DNA of 64,000 nucleotides from JABCPO02 sp963542845 (GTDB lineage: Bacteria > Bacillota > Clostridia > TANB77 > CAG-508): the NCBI GenBank assembly GCA_963542845.1, contig CAUTZA010000007.1, positions 5,516-69,515 of the forward strand, read 5' to 3'. Positions within the stretch are counted from its first letter, which is position 1, and the number at the start of each line of letters is the position of its first letter. A program made the translations under genes and the position numbers. The notes under the pieces were generated by a model, which was given only the letters and a program-made list of their open reading frames with translations, searched no databases and had not been told where the DNA came from. Below, piece after piece: positions 32,428 to 42,253 of this stretch.

Positions 32428-32619
32428 CTAATATATTACAAACATCTTCACTAAAAACACTGATACTATCATAGATATATACCCAATAATCCTTAATTTA
32501 AATACCATCTCATTCCTATTTTCATTCATAAAATACCTTTTAACAATATTTCTAGTATCAAATACAAGTAATGTAGATATTGCAAATATACCTGCAATTA
32601 CTAATCTTAAAATCATCAC
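32428..32619 (-). CDS. Small membrane protein
   Basis: 63 residues with two hydrophobic segments (LRLVIAGIFAISTLLVF and IGYISMIVSVFLVKMFVIY) separated by a short basic loop. No family recognised. Its start overlaps the stop of the next upstream small gene by one base, so they are probably coupled. Confidence 0.55.
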   Translation of the reverse strand: MMILRLVIAGIFAISTLLVFDTRNIVKRYFMNENRNEMVFKLRIIGYISMIVSVFLVKMFVIY

Positions 32620-32864
32620 TATTTCTTATCCTTATCTTCTAACTTTTTTAAATATATTAATGAACCTACACCTATTAAAAGCGCTAATACTAATATAACA
32701 AAATTAATCATATTAATAGTATCAATTTGCCTTTTAAGTATACATTCTAATATATTTAAAACCAAACATATAACAGTTATAACCAAAATAACTTTAAAAC
32801 TATGTCTCCTTTTTTTTATCTCTTCTTTCATTTTTTCTCCTTGTATATTAATACACAAATTCAT
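32619..32864 (-). CDS. Small membrane protein
   Basis: 81 residues with two hydrophobic segments (VILVITVICLVLNILECIL and MINFVILVLALLIGVGSLIYL). A start at MKEEIKKRRH, preceded by AAGGAGAAAAA, would shorten it by about 10 residues and is likelier than the first ATG. No family recognised. Confidence 0.55.
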   Translation of the reverse strand: MNLCINIQGEKMKEEIKKRRHSFKVILVITVICLVLNILECILKRQIDTINMINFVILVLALLIGVGSLIYLKKLEDKDKK

Positions 32865-32925
32865 ATATATGATATCATATATATATTTTTTTTTAAAGCA
32901 ATCCTCTTCTAAAAAAGCATAAAAA

Positions 32926-32956
32926 AAGGAACTATTCCAAAAGAAATAATTCCTTA
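32926..32956 (-). terminator. Intrinsic terminator after the large repeat protein
   Basis: On the minus strand AAGGAATTATTTC, a short loop and GGAATAGTTCC are followed by TTTTTTTA. It lies about 90 nt beyond the stop at 33043. Confidence 0.6.
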
Positions 32957-33042
32957 AGTTAATTTTTAAAAATGATTATACAATTTTTTAATACATGTTC
33001 TTTCCTGTGCTGGATAATTCTTTACTATTTAAATTTTAATAA

Positions 33043-35314
33043 TTATTTCATATATGCTGGTAAAGAATTATAATTAGATGCCTTTATGCAATACTTGAAC
33101 ATAGCACTAACATATCCACCTTTTTCTTTTACTCTCTTAGCATGTTCTATAATTGTATTGGGAACATATAATAATTCAATACAGCTACCAAATGCACCAC
33201 GAAAATCAGTCCCCCTTGTATTGTACTTAAATAAGTTTTCTGGAACGCTTGTTAATCGTCTACAGTAACCAAATGTACTATTAAAATGTGTTGCATTTAC
33301 ATTGTACTTAAATAAATTTTCTGGGACGCTCGTTAAGCCTTCACAGTTAGCAAATGTACCATTAAATTGTGTTGCATTTACATTGTACTTAAATAAGTTT
33401 TCTGAAATACTTGTTAAGCCTCTACAGCCAGAAAATGTATAATAAAAATCAGTTACATTCACATTGTTTTTAAATAAGTTTTCTGGTACGCTCGCTAATC
33501 CCCAACAGATAGTAAATGTATTACGAAATTGTGTTGCATTCACATTGTTTTTAAATAAGTTTTCTGGTATGCTTGTTAAGCCTCTACAGCCAGCAAATGT
33601 ACTACTAAAATCAGTTACATTCACATTGTTTTTAAATAAGTTCTCTGGTATGCTTGTTAAGCCTATGCAGCCATTAAATGTACTACTAAAATCAGTTGCA
33701 TTTACATTGTTTTTAAATAAGTTTTCTGGTACGCTTGTTAAGCCTTCACAGTCAGTAAATGTACTACTAAATCGAGCTACATTTACATTGTTTTTAAATA
33801 AGTTTTCTGGTACGCTTGTTAAGCCTCTACAGCCAGCAAATATACCGTGAAATCGTGTTACATTCACATTGTTTTTAAATAAGTTCTCTGGTATGCTTGT
33901 TAAGTCTCTACAGCCAGCAAATGCACCAAGAAAATCAGTTACCCTTACATTGTACTTAAATAAGTTTTCTGGAACGCTTGTTAAGCGTCTACAGTAATCA
34001 AATGTACTATTAAATTGTGTTGCATTTACATTGTACTTAAATAAGTTTTCTGGAACGCTCGTTAAGCCTTCACAGTTAGCAAATGTACTACTAAAATCAG
34101 TTACTTTTACATTGTACTTAAATAAGTTTTCTGGTATGCTTGTTAAGCCTTCGCATTTAGCAAATATACCACTAAAATCAGTTACATTTACATTGTTTTT
34201 AAATAAGTTTTCTGGGACACTCATTAAGCCACTACAGCCTATAAACGTATTACGAAAATGAGTTGCATTCACATTGTTTTTAAATAAGTTTTCTGGAATA
34301 CTTGTTATTCCTCTACAACTTTCAAATGTACCATAAAATTGAGTTGCATTTACATTATTTTTAAATAAGTTTTCTGGAATACTTGTTATTCTATCACAAC
34401 TGTAAAATCTACTCATATACGCACTTGTAACTTTCTTACTAAATAACCACTCTGGTATTTCACTAAACTTTGAATGGTTATATGTTACAATTCCTTTATC
34501 CTGTTCTGGTTCATATATTTCAGATACATTACTCAACGTCATTTCATAGTTTTCTTTATTCTTCCCCCATTGTAGTATATCTAGTTCATAATCTCCGATC
34601 ATTCGCAGGATATGCCCAGACCCTTGAATATCCCCATATCTTGACTACATGTTCGCCACCATTAAATTCTTTTATTTCTTCTGATACAATTCTACCAACA
34701 CCGTCCCCATAATCAATTTTGATTTCTTTATTATGTCCATTAAATCCACTAAATCCTATCTTCGCTTTCGTTCCAGGAACTCTAATTTTAAGTATCATTT
34801 TATCCTTATCTTCTTCTGGTATTGTAACTCCAGCAACAACTTTAGGCCACACAACTGGTGGTGTTGTTTCTTCCGGTGTAGGCGTTGGCGTCGGAGTTGA
34901 TGGCGTAGCTTCTTCCACTTCTTCCTCTAACTCAGATGTTGGTGCTATGTATTTAATCTTTAACATCTCTAATACTGCTTCTTTAGTATCAATAACAGTA
35001 CCTTTCTTATCTGTTATATTTCCACCCACAACATTATATTTAGCTGTAAATTCTTCTGTAGTAAGTACTTCTTCTACATCTGGTTTTGGCATCTTATTTT
35101 CTACTGCTTGCAAACTTAACCTTGTATAGCTTTGTTTTGCTGTATCATATAATTCTGCCTTTGCTTGTTCTTTTTGTGCTTGTGTTGATTTTGCTATTAA
35201 TCCATTTTCACCAAGCGTCATCTGTATTGCTATTGCTGCTAAAAGTAGCATTATAACAATAGTTAGAACAAGTGCTAATAAAGTTATTGCATTTTTCTTT
35301 TTTACTTTTTTCAT
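33043..35314 (-). CDS. Prepilin-leader surface protein with fifteen 27-residue repeats, one CGG site
   Basis: 756 residues. N-terminal KKKNAITLLALVLTIVIMLL is the prepilin-like leader. A low-complexity segment (EEVEEATPSTPTPTPTPEE, about 165) leads to a region with KMILKIRVPGTKAKIGFSG, then about 15 tandem repeats of the form S-I/V-PENLFKNNVNATDF-SSTFAGC-x-GLT. They resemble the DUF285/BspA-type leucine-rich repeats of surface proteins. CGG site at plus-strand 34595 (GAT CGGA, giving PANDGDYELDILQWG) joins the leader half to the repeats; 2272 minus 1 is 757 codons. The start at 35314 follows GGAGG. Likely exported and adhesive; the function is inferred. Confidence 0.85.
33130..34400 (-). repeat. 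Tandem 81-bp coding repeats
   Basis: About fifteen near-identical 81-bp units encode the 27-residue repeats of the surface protein. Units alternate between two spellings at the Lys-Asn/Tyr position (KNNVN and KYNVN), and neighbouring units are very similar in DNA, which suggests expansion by unequal recombination. Confidence 0.85.
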
Positions 35315-35447
35315 TATTATTTCCTCCAAATGTATATATCTATATCTTATAAATATCTTAATATACAATATATTTATATATATGTTACAATAGTTTTACG
35401 CAAAATATATATATTTGCAAAACTTACTGAACAACTACGAATTCAAA

Positions 35448-35484
35448 AAAGAACTACTCCATAATACTGGATAGTTCTTTATTA
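35448..35484 (-). terminator. Intrinsic terminator after the second repeat protein
   Basis: On the minus strand AAAGAACTATCCAG, a loop and GGAGTAGTTC are followed by TTTTTT. It lies just beyond the stop at 35500. The 3' ends and terminators of the two repeat proteins are closely similar, showing that they are duplicates. Confidence 0.7.
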
Positions 35485-35499
35485 TTTAAATTTTAATAA

Positions 35500-36855
35500 T
35501 TATTTCATATATGCTGGTATACTTGCATAGTTCGATGCTGATGTGCATCCTATAAACATTTTCTTTACAATCCCACCATTTTCTTTAACTTCTTTCGCTT
35601 TTTGTATTATTGCTTCAGGAATAATTGATATATTATTACAATGTTCAAAAGCATTTTCCAATTGTTTTATTTTAGAATTATTTGCAAATAAATTTTCCGG
35701 TATACTTGTTATGTTTTGACACCCTGAAAACATATATCTAATATTTTCAAGATCTCTATTGTACTTAAACAAGTTTTCAGGGATATTTGCTATATTTTTA
35801 CATCTTCCAAATATTGCCTCAGTTTTTTTAAGTTTTATATTATGCTTAAATAATTCTGTAGGTATATTTGTAATATTTTCACATCCTTCAAACACTCTCT
35901 CTAATTGTACTACTTCTGTATTGTATTTAAATAGGTTTTCTGGTATACTTGTTAATCCCTTACAATTATAGAAAACTTCTGATAAAGTTTTTACATTAAC
36001 ACAATTTTTAAATAGGTTTTCTGGAATAGTAGTTATATTATCGCAATTAAAAAACTTACTTGTTCCTTGGCTATTTTCTTTCTTGCTAAATAACCATTCT
36101 GGTATCTCTGTAAACTTCCCTTTCCTATAATTTACTAGTATTTCTTCTGGTTCTGGTTCATGTATTTTAGAAATATTATACATATCCATATTCCATCCAT
36201 TCATAATTCTGCCTTTTCCCCATTGTAATACTTCTATACTATAATCAGAATCTTTAAAATCTACTGTACACCTATATGATGAATATCCTGATAATTTTAT
36301 TACATGTTCTCCACTATCAAACTCTGATTCTATATTGGCTTGTCTTATACCTTGACCATAATCATAATTGAAATTCCCATTGAATTTTGTTTTTACCTTA
36401 CCTGTTGGGACTCTAAGTTTAAGTATCATCTTTTCCTTGTCTTCCTCAGGTATTGTAACTCCAGCAACAAGTTTTGGCCATGTAGGTGCTACTATAGGTG
36501 ATAAACCTTTTAATTCATTTAAAAGATTTTCCTTAGTGTCTACAACAGTCCCCTTCTTATCTACCACATTATCTCCTACTATATCATATCTATCTCTAAA
36601 TTCTATTGTAGAAAGTGCTAAATGTGTTTCTGGAACTGGTTGCCCATTTTCTAATGCTTTTGATTTTAAATTAATATAGCTAAGCTTTACCGTCTCATAT
36701 AGTTCTGCTTTTACTTGTTCTTTTCTTGCTTGTATTGATTTAGCTACAAGTCCATTTTCTCCAAGTGCCATTTGTATTACTATTGCTGCTAATAGTAGCA
36801 TTATAACTATAGTTATAACTAGCGCAAGTAGTGTAACCCCTCTTTTCTTTTTCAT
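35500..36855 (-). CDS. Prepilin-leader surface protein with degenerate repeats (paralogue)
   Basis: 451 residues. RGVTLLALVITIVIMLLLAA is the prepilin-like leader, followed by the same middle segment as its neighbour (MILKLRVPTGKVKTKFNG, then VLQWGKGR) and about six 24-27-residue repeats built on IPENLFKxNxxxxxxxxxFxGCxNITS. It ends with the same C-terminal IPAYMK. It has no in-frame CGG, although the paralogue has one at the corresponding region, so the two genes give a natural with/without comparison. Confidence 0.82.
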   Translation of the reverse strand: MKKKRGVTLLALVITIVIMLLLAAIVIQMALGENGLVAKSIQARKEQVKAELYETVKLSYINLKSKALENGQPVPETHLALSTIEFRDRYDIVGDNVVDKKGTVVDTKENLLNELKGLSPIVAPTWPKLVAGVTIPEEDKEKMILKLRVPTGKVKTKFNGNFNYDYGQGIRQANIESEFDSGEHVIKLSGYSSYRCTVDFKDSDYSIEVLQWGKGRIMNGWNMDMYNISKIHEPEPEEILVNYRKGKFTEIPEWLFSKKENSQGTSKFFNCDNITTIPENLFKNCVNVKTLSEVFYNCKGLTSIPENLFKYNTEVVQLERVFEGCENITNIPTELFKHNIKLKKTEAIFGRCKNIANIPENLFKYNRDLENIRYMFSGCQNITSIPENLFANNSKIKQLENAFEHCNNISIIPEAIIQKAKEVKENGGIVKKMFIGCTSASNYASIPAYMK

Positions 36856-37163
36856 AATCCTCCTCTTTTAAAACATAAGTATATCTAACATTTTAATTTT
36901 ATTCACTTTCTTTTTCCATATTTATTACATTATTTTAATATGTAGTAAATTTAAAATATAATTGCAGGTTTTTAGCCTTAAACTGCAATAAGTGGAAGAA
37001 ACTGCAATTACTGTAGTTTATTAGTCATACCTAAAAGCAATATTTAGGTCTTTTTTATACTTTTTATACACTAAGTGCAGATAATATTAGCTAAAACCTG
37101 CATTTACTCTAAGAATCCATTTTTTTACAAAAAACCTGCAATAAATTGTTAAATTTGCATTAA
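36856..37163. other. Spacer with repeated CTGCAAT motifs
   Basis: No gene recognised. The plus strand carries several copies of a short CTGCAAT/CTGCATT word (for example near 36963, 36985, 37011, 37099 and 37136), mostly preceded by AA or AAC. It could be the leader of the repeat-protein gene or a small RNA; I cannot decide. Confidence 0.45.
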
Positions 37164-37198
37164 AAAGAGCATTATTTTTCTTATAAATAACACTCTTT
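37164..37198 (-). terminator. Intrinsic terminator after the ABC-2-like gene
   Basis: On the minus strand GAGTGTTATTT, a short loop and AAATAATGCTC are followed by TTTTTAA. It lies about 60 nt past the stop at 37260. Confidence 0.65.
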
Positions 37199-37259
37199 TC
37201 CTATTTTTAATATATATTTTAAATGTATCTTACATATTATTATATATCTTTATATATAC

Positions 37260-38184
37260 TTAATTATTATCTCTATTATTTCCTATAGTATTCTTTTCCT
37301 TTTCATATATTCTTTCTACCTTATTATAGAAATATTCCTTATCACATACAAGTGAAATTGTTCCTATAAATAAATATAATGTAATTCCTATTATAAATGA
37401 GTTCATTTGTACACTGTAATTTGTTATGTATTCTACACTTCTACTATTTATATAACTATATATAGGCATTGCCATTATTTGTTCTAGTTGAGTTCCGAAC
37501 TGTTCCTAAAGTTATAAATGTTAATAGGTACATAATAGTATCATATGGGATTAATAAACAGAATGTATATACAATATATACATATAAGGAAATAATTCCT
37601 ATTAATGAAATTAGCTGTTGCACATAATTAACATTATATAAAATATATGTAATGCTTTTTTCTGAAACACCAATTATATTTAGATTTAATCCCATTATAT
37701 TATACATATTTTTAAATACTCCTATAGTAATTAAATATCCTATAATTCCTACTACTATTGAGGCTGTCATAATAATTATAATTGATAATATTTTTGAAAT
37801 ATGTATATTTAAATGTCCATATTTTTTCATCTTTTTTATTATTTCTTTATTCTTTATATCATATAATGCTATTGTAACTGTATATAATCCAATAACTACA
37901 AGTATTATTCTAGACATTGTATAGATATACATATTTATAGCATTTTCTTTTATAAGAGCTTGCTTATATTCCTTATACTCTTTTCTATCCTTTTCTAAAA
38001 ACTCATAATTTATACCATTTGTTACCCTTGTAATATTCATTATATTATTATATGCCTCTTTTACTCTGTATACATGTACATATCCTGTTAATATACTAAT
38101 CACTAATATTACTACTAATAACATCTTTATATATCCTTTTTGCCATTGTCTTAATAGCTCCTCTTTTATTATACTTAGTCTCAT
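37260..38184 (-). CDS. ABC-2-type multi-pass membrane protein, one CGG site
   Basis: 307 residues. A first helix (about 18-36) is followed by a loop of about 55 residues and then five further hydrophobic segments, an arrangement typical of ABC-2 permeases; no ATPase lies next to it. CGG site at plus-strand 37495 (GTT CGGA, giving TLGTVGTQLEQIMAMPIYS); 925 minus 1 is 308 codons. The start MRLSIIKEELLRQW at 38184 follows GGAGG with ideal spacing. Substrate unknown. Confidence 0.7.
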
Positions 38185-38207
38185 ATTTTCCCTCCTTTTA
38201 AAAAGCA

Positions 38208-38246
38208 CAAAAAGCCAGTAACAATTTAATAATTATTTCTGGCTTT
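38208..38246 (-). terminator. Hairpin with T-run before the ABC-2-like gene
   Basis: On the minus strand AGCCAG, a 20-nt AT-rich loop region and CTGGCT are followed by TTTTTG. It lies only about 25 nt before the start at 38184, so it may be a terminator of upstream transcription or an attenuator of this gene. Confidence 0.55.
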
Positions 38247-38405
38247 TCCTTTTATATTATTCAATTTATTATATTTTTTATTTAGTTTAAATTCCCACAT
38301 ATAATCTCCTATAAATATATATGTTTGCTATATCTAATATAATTACATACTATACCTATAAAATATCAATGTCAATTTTTTTAACAAATACTTCATATTA
38401 AAAAA

Positions 38406-38436
38406 TCAAAAAAGGATATTATCTCTAATATCCTTA
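38406..38436 (-). terminator. Intrinsic terminator of the heat-shock operon
   Basis: On the minus strand AAGGATATT, loop AGAGAT and AATATCCTT are followed by TTTTGATT. It begins at the dnaJ stop codon itself. Confidence 0.75.
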
Positions 38437-39612
38437 ATTATCAAATATACTTTCAAAGAAGTTCTTCTTCTTTGGTGGGATGTCTTCTCCCATTGTTTTA
38501 GCAAGCTCTTCAAGAAGCTCTCTTTGATTTTTAGTTAACTTTGTTGGAACATCAATTTCTATAACAAAATATAGGTCTCCTTCTATATTTGAGTTTGGAT
38601 GTTTAAATCCTTTACCTTTTATCTTGTATTTAGAACCTGCTTTTGTTCCTTCTTTAATCTTGTATCTTTCTTTTTCTCCTGTTACAAGTGGAACTTCAAT
38701 ATCTCCTCCGAAGTACTGCTTTTGTATATGTAATAGGTATTGTCATATATATATCATTACCTTTTCTTGCATATACCCTATCATTCTTAACAGATATAAC
38801 TACTTCTAAGTCTCCGGTCTGGTCCTCCGTTTTTTCCGGATTTCTCCTTTCCCCTTTATAACAATAATATTTTTGTCATCAACACCTGCAGGTATTTCTA
38901 CCTCAAGCTCTATCTGCTTCTTATACATTCCACTTCCGTGAACACTTATGACAATGTTCATGTATTATTTTACCTTTTCCGATTACATCTTGAACATGTT
39001 TTTTGAGTTACCGCATCTCCGAAGTATTGTTCTTGTAATTTCTTGTACAATACCAGAACCATTACATGTAGTACATGTTTCTACCTTACTTCCTTTTTCT
39101 GCTCCTGTACCATCACATTCATCACATTTTTCCATTCTAGAATATGATATTTTCTTTTTAGCCCCTTCATATGCTTCTTTAAATGTAATACTTATACCTA
39201 TTTGCATATTTCTTCCAGCTTGTGGTGCATTTGGATCTTGTCTTCTTGTTCTTCTTCCTCCAAATCCCCCTCCGAAATATATCAAATATATCTTCTATAC
39301 CACCAAATCCATTAGTAAACGAAGAGAAATCAAAATCAGAAAATCCGTGATTGTCCTCCATATGAGTGATATCCACCTGAACCTGCATCTGAAGAATGTC
39401 CGGAACGCATCATATTGTTTTTTCTTTCCTTCATCAGAAAGCACTTCATATGCTTCTGCTATTTCTTTAAACTTCTTTTCTGCCTCTTCCTTATTATCAC
39501 TATTTGCATCTGGGTGATACTTTTTTGCAAGTTTTCTATATGCTTTTTTTATTTCATCTGCTGTTGCTGTTTTTTCAACACCTAATACTTCATAATAATC
39601 TCTTTTGCTCAT
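38434..39612 (-). CDS. dnaJ: Chaperone DnaJ, nine CGG sites
   Basis: Co-chaperone that stimulates DnaK. 389 residues: J domain with KKYHPDANSD (HPD), Gly/Phe region, four CxxCxGxG zinc repeats, and a C-terminal substrate domain. CGG sites at plus-strand 39400, 39345, 39272, 39019, 38979, 38936, 38836, 38814 and 38708 restore YDAFGHSSDAGSGG, GGQSGFSDFD, DIFGGGFGG, ILGDAVTQKTCSRCNGKGK, CHKCSGSGMYK, GEIGKNGGPDGDLEVV and AVLGGDIEVPLV. Zinc-motif glycines are among them. 1179 minus 9 is 390 codons. The start MSKRDYYEVLG at 39612 follows AAGGAAAGG. Confidence 0.96.
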
Positions 39613-39661
39613 ATTAACCTTTCCTTGCATTTAATTTCTAATACTTATATATAATACAACT

Positions 39662-39690
39662 ATTGGAAGGGGATCTCCCTTCCTCCAGCT
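39662..39690 (-). other. GC-rich hairpin between dnaK and dnaJ
   Basis: On the minus strand GGAAGGG, a short loop and CCCCTTCC form a strong stem in an otherwise AT-rich 150-nt gap. There is no T-run, so it is more likely an RNA stability or processing element that sets the DnaK to DnaJ ratio than a terminator. Confidence 0.5.
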
Positions 39691-39760
39691 GTTATAATTC
39701 AAAATATATCATCAAATTATCATATAATTACACTATTATATATTCTTACTTACTATTATA

Positions 39761-41575
39761 TTAGTTGTTGTCAGATTGTTCAGCATCATATATTGTTTCT
39801 TCTCCAGCATTACCTGCATTTCCTTGGTTTGGATTTACACCTGCATCTTTGTATAATTTTTCAGATATTTGGTAAAATGCTTTTGTTAATTTTTCTGTTG
39901 CTTCTTTAATCTTTTCAACATCTTCTGTTGCAAGTTCTTTTCTTAAATTAGCTATTTCTGTTTCTACAGTTGCTTTTTCTTCTGAAGATATCTTATCTCC
40001 TAATTCTTGAAGTGTTTTTTCACTTGAGTATATTAAACTTTCTGCATTATTTTTAGCTTCTATTTGTTCTTTTCTCTTATTATCTTCTGCTTGATGTGCT
40101 TCTGCTTCTTTTATAGCCTTGTCTATATCTTCTTCACTTAAATTAGTACTTGAAGTTATAGTTATTTTTTGTTCTGTTCCTGTTCCTTTATCTTTAGCTG
40201 AAACGTGAACTATACCATTTGCGTCAATATCAAATGTAACTTCGATTTGTGGAACACCTTTTGGTGCTGGTACTATTCCTGATAATTGGAATCTTCCTAA
40301 TGTTTTGTTGTTTGCAGCCATTTGTCTTTCACCTTGAAGTACGTGAACATCAACAGATGTTTGTCCATCTTCTGCAGTTGAGAATACTTGTGATTTCTTA
40401 GCAGGTATTGTTGTATTTCTTTCTATTAATTTAGTGAATATTCCACCATATGTTTCAATTCCAAGTGATAATGGAGTAACATCTAGAAGTACTAAGTCTT
40501 TAACTTCTCCTGATAATACACCACCTTGTATTGCTGCACCAAGTGATACACATTCATCAGGGTTTATACCTTTGTGTGGTTCTTTTCCAGTTATTTTTTT
40601 AACTTCTTCTTGTACTAGCGGAACTCTTGTAGATCCCCCTACTAATAATATTTGGTCAAGATCTGATGCTGATAATTTTGCATCTTTTAATGCTTGGTTA
40701 ACTGGTTCTAATGTTTTTTCTACTAAAGGTCTAATTAATTCTTCAAATTTAGCTCTTGTTAAAGTTATATTCATATGTTTTGGACCATTAGCATCTGCTG
40801 TTATAAATGGTAGGTTTATTGTTGTTTGACCTGCTTGAGATAATTCTTTTTTAGCATTTTCTGCAGCTTCTTTTAATCTTTGCATTGCCATATTATCTTT
40901 TGCAAGATCAATTCCTTGTTCTTTCTTAAATTCTGATACTAAATATTCTATTATTTTTTCATCAAAGTCATCACCACCAAGTTTATTATTACCACTTGTT
41001 GCTAAAACTTCAAATACACCATCACCTATTTCTAGTATTGATACATCAAATGTACCTCCACCTAAGTCATATATTAGCACTTTTTGTTCTGTATTTTCTT
41101 TATCTACACCATATGCAAGTGCTGCTGCTGTAGGTTCATTTATTATTCTAAGTACATTTAATCCTGCAATCTTACCTGCATCTTTTGTTGCTTGTCTTTG
41201 GCTATCACTAAAATATGCTGGTACTGTTATAACAGCTTCTGTAACTTTTTGTCCTAAATAGTTTTCAGCATCTGTCTTTAATTTTTGAAGTATCATTGCT
41301 GATATTTCTTGTGGTGTAAATTCTTCACCATTTATTGTTACTTTTTTGTTTGTCCCCATATCTCTTTTTATAGATATAACTGTATTTTCTGGATTTGTAA
41401 CTGCTTGTCTTTTAGCTATTTGTCCTACAAGTCTTTCTCCATTTTTTGTAAATGCTACTACAGATGGTGTAGTTCTATCTCCTTCTGCATTTGGTATTAC
41501 TACTGCTTCTCCACCTTCCATAACAGATACACATGAATTTGTTGTTCCTAAGTCTATTCCTATTATTTTACCCAT
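39761..41575 (-). CDS. dnaK: Chaperone DnaK (Hsp70)
   Basis: 604 residues with IGIDLGTTNSCVSVMEGG at the start, LRIINEPTAAALAYG, VLIYDLGGGTFDVSILEIGD and LLDVTPLSLGIETYGG, all standard Hsp70 motifs, and a helical lid at the C-terminus. Intact: I find no CGG triplet on the coding strand over about 1.8 kb, in or out of frame. Its many glycines are all plain GGN triplets. Third gene of hrcA-grpE-dnaK-dnaJ. Confidence 0.98.
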   Translation of the reverse strand: MGKIIGIDLGTTNSCVSVMEGGEAVVIPNAEGDRTTPSVVAFTKNGERLVGQIAKRQAVTNPENTVISIKRDMGTNKKVTINGEEFTPQEISAMILQKLKTDAENYLGQKVTEAVITVPAYFSDSQRQATKDAGKIAGLNVLRIINEPTAAALAYGVDKENTEQKVLIYDLGGGTFDVSILEIGDGVFEVLATSGNNKLGGDDFDEKIIEYLVSEFKKEQGIDLAKDNMAMQRLKEAAENAKKELSQAGQTTINLPFITADANGPKHMNITLTRAKFEELIRPLVEKTLEPVNQALKDAKLSASDLDQILLVGGSTRVPLVQEEVKKITGKEPHKGINPDECVSLGAAIQGGVLSGEVKDLVLLDVTPLSLGIETYGGIFTKLIERNTTIPAKKSQVFSTAEDGQTSVDVHVLQGERQMAANNKTLGRFQLSGIVPAPKGVPQIEVTFDIDANGIVHVSAKDKGTGTEQKITITSSTNLSEEDIDKAIKEAEAHQAEDNKRKEQIEAKNNAESLIYSSEKTLQELGDKISSEEKATVETEIANLRKELATEDVEKIKEATEKLTKAFYQISEKLYKDAGVNPNQGNAGNAGEETIYDAEQSDNN

Positions 41576-41753
41576 ATTAATTATCTCCTTTTCCTATTAT
41601 TTTTTATTTTAATTTTATTTTTATTTAATTATTTAATTGTTTTATTTTTATTTAATATTTTTATATTTCTATTATTTTTTGTTTAATTTTGTTTTGTTTT
41701 TTTATTTATTTTTTAGCTATATATCATTTCATTTATCTTTTGTACATATATTA

Positions 41754-42251
41754 TTATTTAGCTACAATTACCATAGCATGGCGAATTATTTTATCTTTAA
41801 TCTTGTAACCTTTTCTAAATACTGAAATTATTTCTCCAGAATTTGCATTTTCTACTTCTTGTATTGAAATTGCATCATGAAGTTCTGGATTGAATTCTTC
41901 TCCTACTTTACCTATTTCTTCAACTCCGTTTTTTTCTAAGAATATTTTTATTTGTTCAAACATAAGTCCAATACCTTGTTTTAAGTTTTGATCTTGTGTT
42001 TCTATTCCTATTGCATTTTCCATAGAGTCAATAACTGGTAAAAGCATTTCTACAACATCTGCTTTTGCATAAAGCATTGTATTTTGTTTTTCCTTTTCTG
42101 TCCTTTTCTTATAGTTTTCAAATTCTGCATACATTCTTAAATATCTTTCTTCTTTTTCTTTAAGAAGATTATCTTTTTCTTCAAGTTCTGTATACATTTC
42201 TTTTTCTATTTGGTCATCAAGTTCGATAGCCATTTTTTCTTCTTCTGTCAT
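41754..42251 (-). CDS. grpE: Nucleotide exchange factor GrpE
   Basis: 165 residues. A long charged N-terminal helix is followed by EFENYKKRTEKEKQN and MLLPVIDSMENAIG, then the beta domain ending VFRKGYKIKDKIIRHAMVIVAK. It releases ADP from DnaK. It starts 2 nt after the hrcA stop. Intact; its only coding-strand CGG (AAC GGA) is out of frame. Confidence 0.95.
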   Translation of the reverse strand: MTEEEKMAIELDDQIEKEMYTELEEKDNLLKEKEERYLRMYAEFENYKKRTEKEKQNTMLYAKADVVEMLLPVIDSMENAIGIETQDQNLKQGIGLMFEQIKIFLEKNGVEEIGKVGEEFNPELHDAISIQEVENANSGEIISVFRKGYKIKDKIIRHAMVIVAK

Positions 42252-42253
42252 TC

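Noticed and set aside
33130..34400. CRISPR array from regular repeats.
   Set aside because: The 81-bp repeats are coding and keep one frame with PENLFK-type repeats; there are no unique spacers and no cas genes.
34586..35368. An earlier ATG at 35368 for the large repeat protein.
   Set aside because: The ATG at 35314 has GGAGG at proper spacing and gives the same KKxKKKNAITLLALV leader as its paralogues.
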